Below the pieces are notes generated by a model. It had not been told where the DNA came from. It saw only the letters and a list, made by a program, of their open reading frames with translations, and ran no database searches. Shown in pieces: positions 10,940 to 24,059 of a DNA stretch of 64,000 nucleotides. The stretch spans positions 15,275,024-15,339,023 of the forward strand of contig OZ038496.1 in assembly GCA_964036315.1 (NCBI GenBank), read 5' to 3'. The number at the start of each line of letters is the position of its first letter. Position 1 is the stretch's first letter. The translations under genes and the position numbers were made by a program. Source of the stretch: Acanthosepion esculentum (taxonomy: Eukaryota > Mollusca > Cephalopoda > Sepiida > Sepiidae).

Positions 10940-12770
10940 ATGAGATTTTTGTTCAGACAACTGAATTTTACATGATATTGTTAACATATTCTGACTAATT
11001 CAGGATTAGGTGTTAAAAACTTAAAAAAAAAAAAAAAACAAACCTTTGGGCTTCAAATTTTTCCGCATCTCCTTGTATATTTCTCCCAGTGAATAGTGTT
11101 TATCGTGAGACAAAGCAGAGTTATCTAACTTAGTTGCAAATAATATCCCCCCCCCCCCACCCCGACCAAAACGGATTTCCTAATGTTTTTGATATATAAA
11201 ACTTCATAAATCATTTTCTCATATTTAATTGTAGCAAGAAACCAAAAGATTACTGGCTCATGAACTGTGCAATGAATGATAACAATTATGGCAACATTGG
11301 ACCTTCTCAGACTTGACAGTTACGTAATTAAAAATACATTTCAAATGCTAATATTCAAGGGAGGCAACCCTTCATGCTTGAAAGGCTAATGTGGTGTAAT
11401 TTAAATTTATCATTGTATCAAAGTAACGAAATAAAATAATTAATAATATAAAATAAAGATTAAAACATTTGTTTGCAAATATACATCTGTTACCTTTCAA
11501 TTTTTTGCTTCTTGCCAAGAATTGTTTAAATTTATAGAAAAAGACGGCAGTTTTTAGCGTGTCAAGAAATATGGAAGAGTAATGAACAGTGAAAACTAAC
11601 ACAGCACAGGAGAGACATGTTTTTCCACTTCAAGGCAGGTCAAGGATCTTAAGACATTTGGTTGATGAAGAGTTTATTTCACATCCTTTTATTTTTTTAT
11701 TTTTATTGCTTTAATTAAACATATCTAGTGACAAAGGATGTTTCACAACTTAAATCATTTCACAATTTTATCAGTCATTAACCACGAATGAAAAATACTA
11801 ATATTTAACTATTAAGAGATAATTGATAAAAATGATTTTACTAATAAAAAAAAAAAAAGCAAACTAGAAATGGAGATATTCTTTTCCAATTTGAAACCAA
11901 ATTTACTGGTAGCTAAATGTGAACTTTGCAGATGATAAGTATATTGTATTTTTTACAGAGATCCAACTAATCAAAATTTATGATCCAAATTAATTATTTA
12001 ATGGTTGAAATTTTTAAAGATTACTTTTTTTTAAAGCATGTAGAGGTCTAACTCACATTGCCGGAAGTATGACAATAGACAATGAATTCTTAATCTTATG
12101 GCCAAACCTTAGAAGAAAAAAAAAAGTTGAATTAGAATGCTCCCACCCCAATAAACCACGTTTTTTTTTTTTTGTTTTTTTTTAATAAAATGTAAAAAAA
12201 GTGAAAAAATCTTCAATTCTCTACAAAACATACACAGAATTCTTTGTTTTTAAAGTGTAGGGTAGCAGGTAACTGACATTTGGATATTTCATTTTCCTCT
12301 TAATATTAAAAAGTTGTGCAACAAATTTCTTTTATGAAGGTTTTGTACAGTAGAACAAATTGAATATAATTTTTTTTTAGTCAATTCAAACCTCAACCCA
12401 AAAGCAAGTATTTTGTAATTAAGCCATCCTAGGATTGAGTAGATTTAGTAGTAAATTTAGTAGTAATAAAGATGTAGAAATACTTTTATGAAGTTTGTTA
12501 TTGGCATTTGGTGAGGACTATAAAACATGCCAAAAGAATTTGATAAACAAAATTAGAATCTTGTTTCACAAGATTCTAATTCAGACCAGGATTTTAATAA
12601 CTTGCAACTATGGTTAAATTTTTTATACCAAATAATCTGAGTACCAATGAACTCATTCATTTTGACTTTGTTGTTCCTCCATTTCAGGAAATCAGCAAAC
12701 AAATCAGAAACTCTAGAAATTTTAATAGAACCCGTGGGTAGATTTTGGGATTGAAAAGTGTATGTAGGTC
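10940..12770. other. No gene recognised
   Basis: AT-rich sequence with A/T homopolymers and a C-run at 11150-11163. Nothing coding is identified. Confidence 0.45.
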
Positions 12771-12774
12771 TGAA

Positions 12775-13015
12775 ACAATCTTTAGCTTTTCTTCATACTT
12801 AGCTAAAGTCACAAGTGGATTAACCTTCAGCACACTTAATTATTAATATTTCTTTTCCATTGCTTTCTTTCTCAATTGTAGTAACTTTAATGTTAATTTC
12901 ACTCAAAGGGGTTTTCTGTTGCCATAGCAGGATAAGACAACACAACTATGAAATTCAAATTCAATGATAGGATAAACCTTTGCCTAGCAAATGAAATCAG
13001 TGATAAAGGTTAAAT
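12775..13015 (+). repeat. Dispersed repeat R2, copy 1
   Basis: It shares TTAATTTCACTCAAA, TTTTCTGTTGCCAT and ACTATGAAATTCAAATTCA with 54350-54590, in the same order and orientation. No coding potential; class unknown. Confidence 0.6.
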
Positions 13016-13084
13016 TGATTTCTGGTCAAATTATAGGCCTGCACTACAAAAATATTCTTATATTACCAGTCATGATGAACAATT

Positions 13085-13650
13085 GTCCTCTCAGTGAGGC
13101 TCCAAGCCTTGAGAGACTATTGGGCCTTAAACTCACATCCCACCTCAAATGGAATTCATACACATGATCCATCGGTAAAGATGCAGGAAAAATTACCGCT
13201 CCAGTAAGTACTTGAATCCTCATGTTATCCTCTACCTTTACAAAAACGAGATCAGGCCGAAAATAGAGTACTGTTGCTTATATTTGGGCAGGATCTGTGC
13301 AGTCGTCACTTTCCAGTCTCGATAGAATTCAGAAGCATCTCCAAGTCTTCACGGATGACAAGTTATTTTCCACCTTCCAAGTTCTCTCTTTGACAGGCGG
13401 GATGTAGGAAACCTCTCACTGGAAAGTGCTCAGACAAACTACATCCCTTGTTCCCGCCAGACCTAACTTTCATGGCTAGGACCTACTAAACCACTTACAT
13501 TGTAGCAAACCACCCATATTCACCTCCATGAGAAGTTCCACTCAAACAGCATCTTCCCACAAACCACTGCTCTGTGGAACAGACTACTAAGATGTTTCCC
13601 CGATCACTACAATCTTAACTTTTTCAAGTCTAGGGTTAACTATTATCTTC
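13085..13650 (+). mobile_element. Jockey/CR1-type LINE, reverse-transcriptase C-terminal part
   Basis: Broken frames give ERLLGLKLTSHLKWNSYI, STVAYIWAGSVQSSLSSLDR, IQKHLQVFTDDKLFST and CSKPPIFTSMRSSTQT. The order and the W-A-G / Q-K-x-L / S-L-x-x-R pattern are typical of the thumb and C-terminal end of jockey-like reverse transcriptases. Stops in every frame; inactive. Confidence 0.8.
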
Positions 13651-13749
13651 CACTCCTATCTGTATAAAGTGTGTTTTAATGTAACCCTCTACCTGTAGTG
13701 GCTCCCGGGCCTTGTACAAGGCAAACCTCACTGTAAAAAAAAACAAAAT

Positions 13750-13785
<36 letters not shown>

Positions 13786-13815
13786 AATATATATATAATA
13801 TATATATATATATTA
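13750..13815. repeat. AT microsatellite
   Basis: (AT)n with two short interruptions, directly after the jockey-type LINE end. Confidence 0.95.
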
Positions 13816-14559
13816 CGCGCACACACACACAGGATATCATTAAACCTTAAACGGTGAGAAAATTTTGCACACACACTGCACATCAAAACAGGCAAAAGTA
13901 GAGAGAAGATTCATTTTTTAAGGCAGCTTTCATGCTTATATTCACTATGTACAAAAAAAAAGAAAAAAAAAAAAAATCACCCTTAAAAATGCTAAATAAA
14001 GAGAAAAGGGAAATAAAGCAAATTCTAGTCTCCTAAATTAAATATTTATTTAACAATATGATAGCCTTTAAAGCATTTCATGCAAAATAGAATTGTGCAT
14101 TCTTTGCACCAAGTTGTCACCAATTTTCTTCTTCCCTCTTTGGAAAGCATGCACGCAAACATTGCGGTGTCTTTGGCTCATTCTTACCGATTTATTTTCA
14201 GGCTAATACTCCAGGAAAAGACAGAATTTTGTGAATCCTAATAAAATAGTAACCCAAGACCTAGAATTGTCTGTCATTAAGATTCAAATCATATCTGTAG
14301 TATTGGAAATAAAATTTCAATAATCAACTGATGACATCTGCTAATCTCTCAATGTCACACCAGTTTGATGCATGTCAATTAAGGTTTAAGATGGAGAACT
14401 TAAGAAAAATTAAGGAAATTCTGTTTAAATGCCAGATTCCTCAGTGAGACCTAAACTGGAACCTTTGCCATTTATAAAATAATAGAGAGAAGCAGAAAAA
14501 AATTTATAAAAGCTGTCATAACAGGAAATACCTTTTTTATTAAGATAGCAATAATAAAT

Positions 14560-14670
14560 TTTCAAAGGGGAAAAGAGAAAAAAAAGGGGGAAAAGAGAAA
14601 AAGGGGAAAATAGAGGAAAATAGAGGAAAATAAGAAAAAAGGGAGAAAAAAAGAAGAGAAAAAAAAATGA
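14560..14670. repeat. Purine-rich low-complexity tract
   Basis: A/G-only stretches built from GGGGAAAAGAGAAA and GAGGAAAATA units. Confidence 0.85.
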
Positions 14671-14714
14671 GAGAATTTGTTCCTTTAATAAAATTCATCA
14701 ATCCTCAAAAAGGA

Positions 14715-15235
14715 TATGATAAAGCTTGGTACATGTTCTGTTCCCTTCAAGGCATGAGAGATCATGGCCCTCCATAATTTCCTATCCTTGTAGCTCTTAG
14801 TAAATTGTCTTTTTACTATCACTCCTAATCCCTGTTCTGTCAAACATTGACACAAACTCATTAGATAGGTTATGCATTGTTTTCCTCTATCTCTCTTGCC
14901 TTCAATATGTCAAAGGTCAAATTTTCCAAGCTCTCTTTCCTCATTTTGTACCCCAGAATTCCAACTGTCTCTTCCTGATATAAAGTATCAGTGCCCTTTT
15001 TGTTTCCATTTTCTCTAAAACTGTCATTGCTCATGTTAAATCTATGATATTCTCAGCATCCTTCTGTAGAGCCACATTTCTGTAACTTCAAGTCTCTTTA
15101 AAAGTAACTTTTGCTATCCCAAAGTGTCTTCCGATTTCGATGTTGCATTTTCTATCCTCTGTTAAAATAGTTCCTAGATATGTAAATTTTTGTACTGGTT
15201 GAATTTCAACATCTCTAATTTGTAATTAGCAAGTT
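14715..15235 (-). mobile_element. RTE-type LINE tail, antisense copy
   Basis: The minus strand gives, in broken frames, NIEIGRHFGIAKVTF, KDAENIIDL, AMTVLEKMETKRALILY and RAMISHALKG. This is the same protein region as the plus-strand copies at 8.6 and 40.0 kb. 5'-truncated and decayed. Confidence 0.7.
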
Positions 15236-15463
15236 AGGGTCTTCGAAATTAAAAACAATATTTTCTAGGGTAGAAAATAGATAATACCATCCTTAGAGGT
15301 CTTAAGTAGAAAAAATTATTGAGAACTGAAAAATTATACAACTGGACATCAGATATTGAATGGATAAGTAACATAATTTGAAAATTCAGTTTGTATTGTA
15401 TTAGTTAAGCCACTGTTTTAAAACTATCAAAAGTATACAAAAACAAGTGTAAGCATACACACA

Positions 15464-15465
<2 letters not shown>

Positions 15466-15507
<42 letters not shown>
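15466..15507. repeat. AT microsatellite
   Basis: About 21 AT dinucleotides, next to a short CA run. Confidence 0.95.
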
Positions 15508-15509
<2 letters not shown>

Positions 15510-15727
15510 CCTCTTTACAAAAAAGTTAAATATACACCAAAATAATTATGATATAGATATTTGCTCCTCCTCAAATACAAAGGAAGAAAAAAAAAAAAAA
15601 AAAAAAGGCCAGTAAAAATATATATCATAGAGAGACATTAGAATATAAATTATCAGCAGTGACCCAGTGATTTTTTTATATATATATAAAAGGAAGAGGT
15701 TATAGTAGCTCCAATGAGAAAAGTGTG

Positions 15728-16180
15728 TATATTAAAAAAGAAGAGAGAAACCGTAAACGTTTTTGGCTAGAAAGTGGATTTTTTTTTTTTTAATATTATG
15801 CTTTATTTTCCATAATTTTGCTACACACGTTTCCAGTCTCGCGGCCATCATCAGGCAAAGGGTGGAGATTTCCACATATTATTAAAAATAATTAATTTTT
15901 TCTTTATGTTTTACGATGTTAAATATTCTCGATATGAGAAAGATGTTTGGATCACTAACACAAAAAAGAGAATGTCTCATATTGAGAATATTTAAAACTG
16001 AAAAACAAAGAAAAAAAATTAATTATTTTTAATATGTGGAAATCTCCACCCTTCGCCTGATGATAGTTGTGAAACCGGAAAGACGTGTAGCAAAATTATG
16101 GAAAATAAAGCATAATATTTTTTTTTTAAATCCACATTACAATCAAAAACCTTTGTGGTTTCTCTCTTCTTTTTAATATA
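15728..16180. mobile_element. Foldback element F1 (long inverted repeat)
   Basis: Arms of about 210 bp pair from TATATTAAAAAAGAAGAGAG at the left to its reverse complement at the right. They include TATTATGCTTTATTTTCC, AATTTTGCTACAC and GGGTGGAGATTTCCACATAT, with a loop of about 30 bp near 15941-15972. Arm divergence is modest. It looks like a MITE or foldback element flanked by TA-rich DNA. Confidence 0.85.
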
Positions 16181-16189
16181 TATATATAA

Positions 16190-18540
16190 AATTCTATTTA
16201 CAAGTCATTTGCCTAGGAAAGGCCATGAGACGAGGCAGGAGAAGACAACTCTTCCGACACGATAACTTCCCTCCACTGGTGCAAAGATTTGTAATATAAT
16301 ACCAATATGCAATTACCACTCTTATCAATTAAACTTGCAGATACTAACTGAAAAAGTGTGTGTGGTTGTGGTATAATCAATAACACTTGGGAAGGGGAGA
16401 GTATGATCATTATATTATATTTTAGTATAAGGCAAATTATATAAATTACCTATATATTTCAACATTTTCCTTTTTTTAGTTTAGTGTGAAAGATTTGAGT
16501 TATTGGTGAATATTGCATATACCATTAGTGGAACAATTACATAAAGTTTGTGTGGAAATATCAAAAACTTTTTTTTTTTTTCAGATTAAATCATTTTAAA
16601 AGTTCAAGTTTTATGCCATTTATCATTTTCCCTATCTACAACTTTTTTTTGTACTTTCATAATAAAGTATTTGATTTTTTGTACAAAATTCCAATGAAGT
16701 AAATAAAAAGAAAAAAACTATAAGAATTTCAAGTCATTTAAAAAAAATAAAAGAAAAATTAACCAACTTTCAGAATGAAGTTTGAAACATAAGATCTTCA
16801 AAAAATTAAAATCAATTTTGAACACCGACTTATGAGAAAAGAAAAAAAAAAAAACGATTGAACATCAAAGCCATTTTTGCTATTATTTCTAAATGATTTG
16901 CAAATAAAAAAAAAATTTTAAAAATTAAAAATAAAAAAATCATCTGCAATTAAATCTTTATTCATTTAATTTTTTTTATTATTTTTGTCCCTTATTTTTG
17001 AGACAGGTCCTTAATAAAAAAAAATAAAAAAAATAAAAAAAATTAAAGAAAATAAAAATTCTAGCACCAGTAGTTTTCAGGCACTGAAAATTTAATACAT
17101 ACACAAGAAATTCTGAATTCAGCTGTCACGGGTAAGACTTGAAAGACTTGCTGAAAGTTTTGATGGCTTCAACTAGTGACGGTCTTGTAAGCAATATCTA
17201 GTGTAAAAGAATGTTTTAACAAAAAAAAAAAAAAAAAATCCTGCTATCCACATCTGTCTGCAGTGATTAATGCTTTCATTTTTAATGCAATTTTGTACTA
17301 CTACTGTTCCATAATTGTTGCATTTCATGCACTAAATAGAACAACGAGAATGGGACAGAGAGAGGGAGAGTGAATTAAATTCATTTAGTATTAGTATTAT
17401 TAGGTATTATTATTTTATAGCTATAAAGGGGGGGGGGAGTGCACATTGTTTTGTGAAGAAAAAACAAAAAATACTTAAAATTGAATCTCATAGGAATATA
17501 TTAGCAATTTTATTTGTATTTCAATAAGTGTCAATCTTGGGGCAGGGGAGGGTGGGGTTAAACCAGAAAAGTGTACTTTTTATTTTATATTTTTTTTTAC
17601 TATTTTTATTTATTTATTTTTTATATCCTTATCCCCACCTCACAAGATAAAATCTTAAAATTACTGAAAGTGAATTTTGTATCTTAAAAATTTAAATTAC
17701 AATTAAAAGAAAAGAAAAAAACGAATGCATCAAGTTTCCCCACATTTTAGAGTGAGATGCTCTTCGAGTAAATTATTTTGGAAGAAAGACAGAAAGAAAA
17801 TGAAACCCTAGAAGAAATCTGCAGTGAACCAATTAAGTATCGCACCTCAGCGGAACAAAGAAATTTTAAATTCCGTAAATGAGGAGATCTTTTCAACATC
17901 AGAGATGACAAGTTCAGAAAAAAAAAAATCTGATGGCATAATTATATAGAAAAGTAAACTTTTCTAAATGCTTTTGAAAATTTCCCAAAAATGTTTTAAA
18001 AAACTGAAGTCTCTGAAAGCTAGGGATTAAAAATGTAGGGAATCAACCTTCTCCCATACCATGAAAATAATAATATCTCGCACTGCGAAGTCAACATGAT
18101 TATCATCTAAAAACTGGAATTATATGCAAACCTAATTTGAAAGGGATATGACCAGAGTGCATCAAGCAAAATGCAAACAGTAATACAGACAAAACAGAAT
18201 TTTAGATCTGTATTTAAAAAGGAGACAGTAAAATATAGGTATTTTAATTTTCTTAATGAAAATTTGGTAGCACTAAAAAGCCAACATTAAGAGAAAAAAA
18301 AAATCTATACCTCATAAATTGCAGCAAATAAAAAAAGAATCTTTTGTACCTAAATTCAGACCCAACTCGCTCACCCATAATTAAATTAAAAAAAAATAAA
18401 TTAAAAAAAAATAAATTGAAAAAAATGAAGATCGCTAACAGATCAAGATTTGGAAACTTTAATCTGCAATGTCTCTTCAGAGTATAGATATACATATATA
18501 TTTTTCAATGGAGAGAAAAAATGTTTTGGTTTCATGATAT
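16190..18540. other. AT-rich 3' flank of SPATS2
   Basis: Many A/T homopolymers and no recognisable protein. Part of it may be 3' UTR if polyadenylation is distal, because AATAAA hexamers on the minus strand occur here too (around 16950 and 17600). Confidence 0.4.
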
Positions 18541-18543
18541 ATT

Positions 18544-18557
18544 TTTATTTATTTATT
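18544..18557 (-). terminator. Candidate polyadenylation signals for SPATS2
   Basis: Three overlapping AATAAA hexamers on the minus strand lie about 240 bp past the stop codon. In DNA this AT-rich such hexamers are common, so this is only the nearest clustered candidate. Confidence 0.35.
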
Positions 18558-18795
18558 TGCATGTATTTCTAAAGATTCCTTTTGTGCAGGGATGGGATAG
18601 GAAAAATTTTAAAATAAAAATTTCCTACACCAGTAAACTATTACCAACATGACAATTTCTTTTTTGGGGGTGGGAAAAGAAGTCACCAGTAAAGGGAGGT
18701 AATCAATAATGTGTACAGTAGTACCCCTTAATTTGACAGCCTTTAAAGAAAAAAAGGGGGAAAAAAAAAAAAAAATGAAACAACAGTGCAGTTTC

Positions 18796-19064
18796 TTATT
18801 TGTTCGAAGTAGTCACAATTTGTGTTGTAGGCTTGGCTGAATAGCTGCCTCTCATTTCACCCCGACCTCCACCCCGATAAGGCCGAGAGCGACGGGCGCC
18901 ACGACCAAGGTACTGTATCCTCTCATGTGGATAATTTGTGTTAAAATAGCCACCACTGTTGCCTGCTCGTTGGTTGGAACCCCCTCTTGAGCTGTAGTCT
19001 CTATTGCCTGTATTTTGGTAGTTCTTCCGTGCAGGCCGCCGGCGAGAACTAAAAGTTCTTGATT
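18796..19064 (-). CDS. SPATS2: SPATS2 last coding exon n (Arg/Gly-rich tail, stop)
   Basis: 269 bp of coding sequence, phase 1 in; acceptor TTGTTGTAG, ending in TAA at 18796-18798. It encodes [18 protein letters not shown], a Gly/Asn/Arg-rich middle, then [16 protein letters not shown] and IVTTSNK. The RGG/RG-type composition is typical of RNA-binding tails and fits a role on RNA (inference). GC content is clearly higher than in the flanks, as expected for coding DNA here. Confidence 0.92.
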
Positions 19065-21094
19065 CTACAACAAAGACAAAATTTAATTATTTTTTTTTAC
19101 TCACTAGAAAATAAATACAATAAGTCACAGAAATATTTCAAAAAGGTCTTTCAAGCAAAGTTATATTCTGAGTAACCAATGAGAAATAAATCATTAATAA
19201 CAACTGAGGTACTACAACTACAAACATGGATTTATTTCATTTATAGGAATCATCTCAAACTTCAAAATTTTCTTACAAAATTTAAATACCTGATTAGCAT
19301 AAAATAAATATTAACACATCAGATGCTAAATTATATAAATTTAATGAATTATCCAAAGAATTCATGGACTTTTATTTTTAATTCAACATCATTTCTAATT
19401 CAAACATTATATTTTAGTTGATATGCATATTTGCGTAGGCACCATTTAAAAAAAAACAAAAAACAAAAAAAAAACAGTGTAAATTACAGCTACTGGCCTG
19501 TATGTTGGAGAATCTTAAAGGAAAATGTACACTCTGGTGTGCTTCCAAACCTGCAAACAGGCACAAACATGCTGTAAAAGAAACCACTGTCTGACTAATC
19601 CGACGTGCTTCAAACCACTTGGCCACAGAAAGCATCACAGCCCAGCAAAGATCAATTATCCTTTTTAAGGAATTTAGATGTGAGAAGCTCCAATCTTTTC
19701 AAAAGCCCTTTTCTTTTTTTATTTTCATGGCCGAAATGTAAACCTTAGTAATTTCTGAGAACTTAATGGATTTTTATCCAACATTATATTTTAGTGGATA
19801 CACTGCACCCGAGTGACTGGATTAAAGCAGTGGTCTCCTCTACAAAGAGAGAGACAGGTTCAAACCTTGCTGGAGAGGACATTTTCTTTATCAAGATTCT
19901 CAAAAACACATGGTAGTAGATGTAATTAACATTGTTTAAAAAAAGAAGCAGGGTGTCTACTGAAACACATGCTTCCACTAAAATATGTTTGAAGCTGTAA
20001 GAAAAAAAAGGTATTATCTAATCTGTCATTTAAATCAATGTTACTTTATTGATCATACATCCTTATCTCCCATATTTGAGAATGAGAGATTCCAAAAAAG
20101 TCAGGCTGCTTATACATTGCTGTTTCTTTTGTTTGTGTTTTTACCTCATTTCATATAACATGACATGGAGACAAAAATTCTAGAATACAGAAAATATAAT
20201 TGATGCAATTGTAAAATTGCTTAAATATTGCCTTCATTGTCTGATGATATAGGTAAATGAGCATTTTTTATATATTCTATACTTAATCCACATCAGCTGC
20301 TTATTTCTTTAGGATAGATTTAGAAATGCTTTTACCTGTATTAGTGATCAATCTAAAATTGGTCATGTGATATTGATCAGGGTTTGCCAGATTCTGAGAA
20401 GCTTCTTTCTGCACAACAAAAATAAAATAAAAACTAAATTTATAAAAATATAGAAATAAAAAAATGAAATGAAAAATTTAGAGAAGACAGTGACATTCTA
20501 ATTTAAGTTCAAGATTTAAATATTAAGTTCAGTCATAAGTAATTTGTTTGTAGAAACCAATTGTAATGATGGATGTATCATCCTAACTACTAATCATACC
20601 AAACAGTTAATAAATTTGGACTACGACGGTGGCAGCATACACGGCAAATTAAAGAGTAAAGTTTTTTTAGCCCCATTAACAAAGGGATTGAAAGTGCATT
20701 TAAGTCATGTCACGTTATGAGAGTTCAAAAGCAAGGAAATATTGCTATTAAGACATCTAGAAAAATATGTAATGTTTATGGTCAAGGAGTCATAACTGAG
20801 CAGCAAGTATGATGAAATTGATTTGCAAAGTTTCATTCTGGAAAGGTGAAGCCAGACACAGGCATTCATTGAACTTTTTGATGACTTTAGAGAGTCATTA
20901 GTGGAAAAGAATTTTTGGTAGAGTACTTGGGAATTAGTAAAGATGTTAAAGACATTATACAATCTACCATATGCCAACAGGGAACGTCAGCAAAGCTGTG
21001 CATGTATTCGTTCCACACACAACAAAAAGAATAAAGCAGATCGTTCTTCCATAGCATCAAGTCTCATATCGCAACAGAGCATGGAAGAAAGGTA

Positions 21095-21128
<34 letters not shown>

Positions 21129-22855
21129 CGATCATTAGGGTATTATTCACTGAAGCACTAAATGCACATTTATACACCCAGCAGCTGCAACATGTCCATA
21201 AAAGTTTGGTCAAAAAGTGGCCTAATAATAAAAATGTTGCTGTTCTCACACATTCTGCATATGATCCATTATTGTACATAATTAGGTTATAATTGTATAA
21301 AATTTGTATTATATATGAATACTATCTTTTAAAAATTGAGATGTAGCAGAGTGGGTCACCTTGTATCACAGGTTGGTTGGTGGAGGGGCACCAAATCCTT
21401 GCACTGGCCCTGAGTGGGATTATATAAGTATGATTCATTTTTCAAAGTACTTAAAATGCAATGACACACTAATTGCACGCTTATACATTCAGCAGCCACA
21501 ACGTGTCCATTAATGTTTGGTCCAAAAGTGACCTGCACTCATCAATAGCATTTGATACAATTTTTTTTTTTTTTTTTTTACAGCTTATCAACCCTTTGTG
21601 GGTTATTTAAAGGGGAAATATATTTTGAATTACACAATTTCTTTTTTTTTTTATTTTTGCGAGTGATTATTGCATTATGAATTTTTTTGAGAATAACAAT
21701 GATTCATCAATCAGCAAAAAATGTTCACCGCTGTGACAATGCAACATCGCATACAGCAAGAACACAAAAAAAAATTTTGGAAACTGGTTGAATTGTTCTA
21801 TCCCTATCCACCATTTTCACCTGACCTTGCACACCAACTAATAATATATTTTTTATTTTTTATTCAAACCCTACAAAACACTTTTATGCGGAAAAGTTTC
21901 TCTTAAAAGTTAAGTGAAAATTTGGATCAAAACCTACAGAATGTTACTCAAAAGGTACTGATTAGCTAAATGACAAGTGGCAACAAGTCACTGCAAATAA
22001 TGGTGAATTGAATAAAATATAATTGTACTTGAATTTTTTGAAGAATAAAGTTGATAAACAGAAATGGTAATTATTTATGACTCAACCTAATAATTCCAGT
22101 GACATGTAGAAATAGTTGGCATCACCAAGCATGCCTTAAAATTTCCATTAACCTGGGCATATAGCTGTGTGGTTAGAAGAACATTAGTATTCACACCAAC
22201 AGACACTGGCTCAAATCTCACTAGGGTTTAATGCAAAAGGCAGTGAATTGACAAGGATAAATCTCTGCAACCAACCCCAAAAGCTGAACTGCTTGGAAGA
22301 AAGATAATATTGTGTGTGCGGTGGAATATTATTATGAAACACTAAATGCATATTTATAATTCCTGCAGCTGCAACATGTCCATAAAAATTTGGTTGTAAA
22401 GTGTCCTGCGCTCATCAATAGGAACATGATCTTTTCCATAACAATGTAAGACCGTATACAAAAAGAATAATGCAGGAAAAAATCTTGAAATCTACTTACC
22501 AACCATATTCACCTGACCTTGCACCAACCAATTATTACCTTTTTGATTGCAAAATACTTTGATGAAGAAAACTTTCTCTAATGAAAACCAGATTCAAGAT
22601 TTTATTGAAAACCTTTTCACTTCAAAACCTGCAGAATTTTACTCAAACGGTATCAAAGATCTATCTGGTAAGTGGCAATAAGTCACTGCGAATAATGGTG
22701 AATAGATAATTGAATAAAATATAATTGTACTGGATTTTTTTAAATACAAAAAACTGATAAACAAAAAGAGAAATTATTGATAACTCAGCCTAATAATTAA
22801 AATCTGTACTCTTTGCCAGAGACAAATGATAAATCACACAAGTCCTATATGAAGA

Positions 22856-22905
<50 letters not shown>

Positions 22906-24004
22906 GGTCATTCAATAAATAAGGTGAATTTTTCGGTAAAAGGACTTCTAATACAGATAGAAGCTTACTCTGTTTTATTTTTTTTTTGTTTTACTTCTTT
23001 TTCACATGGATTTAATTTCTTTTGCAGATTAAAAAAAAATGAGAGTTTTGGCAATTAACAAAGATGGCCGACCAAGAAGCATGCTCCAGGATTGAACAGC
23101 GGTCAGTTATCAAGTTTTTGGTTGCCGAAGGGTGCAAACCAGTTGAAATTCATAGGAGAATGTCAACTGTGTATGGTGCCACATGTTTCAGCCAAAAAAA
23201 TGTCTACAAGTGGGCTAAATTGTTTAAAGAAGGATGGAGCAGTATTGAGGATGAAGACAGGCCTAGGAGGCCTACAGAAGTGAAGTCTCCTGAGGTGATC
23301 GAATCAGTCAATGACCTCATTCAGTCTGACAGTGGAGGACATTGCAAGGACTTTGAAAGACATAAAGAACAAACGCAGGGGTCATCAGTCAGAAGGAGTC
23401 ATCTTGCATCATGACAACGCAAGGTCTCACACAGCAGCCCAAACGGTGCAGACCATCAACGAGCTGGGCTGGGAACTGCTCCCTCATCCCCCTTACAGCC
23501 CAGACCTTGCCCTTTCACCTGTTTGATCCCTTGAAAGCGTTCACGAGAGGCACGAAGTTTAAAAGGGACGATGAAGTCAAAAGTGTTGTGAGTGGCTGGC
23601 TGACATCAGTCCAAAGATTTTTATGCTGAGGGAATACGGAAGCTTGTGCACAGATGGCAAAAGTGTGTGACAGTGCTGGGAGACTATGTTGAAAAATAAA
23701 AAAAAAAGTAAGCTTCTATCTGTATTAGAAGTCCTTATACCGAAAAATTCACCTTATTTATTGAATGACCCTCATATTTTATGTTATTCGCAGACAGTAC
23801 AGTTTAGCTGTATCTCAGCTCCTCAGTGTGGCTAGACAGCCGAATGCCTCAAGCCCAGATCGAAACCCAACCAATTTGGTGCCATTCAGAGCTTCTACCA
23901 CTAAGCCATCTTCACTCGGCAGAACAAATCAGCTAAATCTAGCGTATTGTTTTTACAAACTTAAACAAACGTCAAGCAGCCAAAGTGCTCCATTCATTTT
24001 ACTG

Positions 24005-24059
<55 letters not shown>

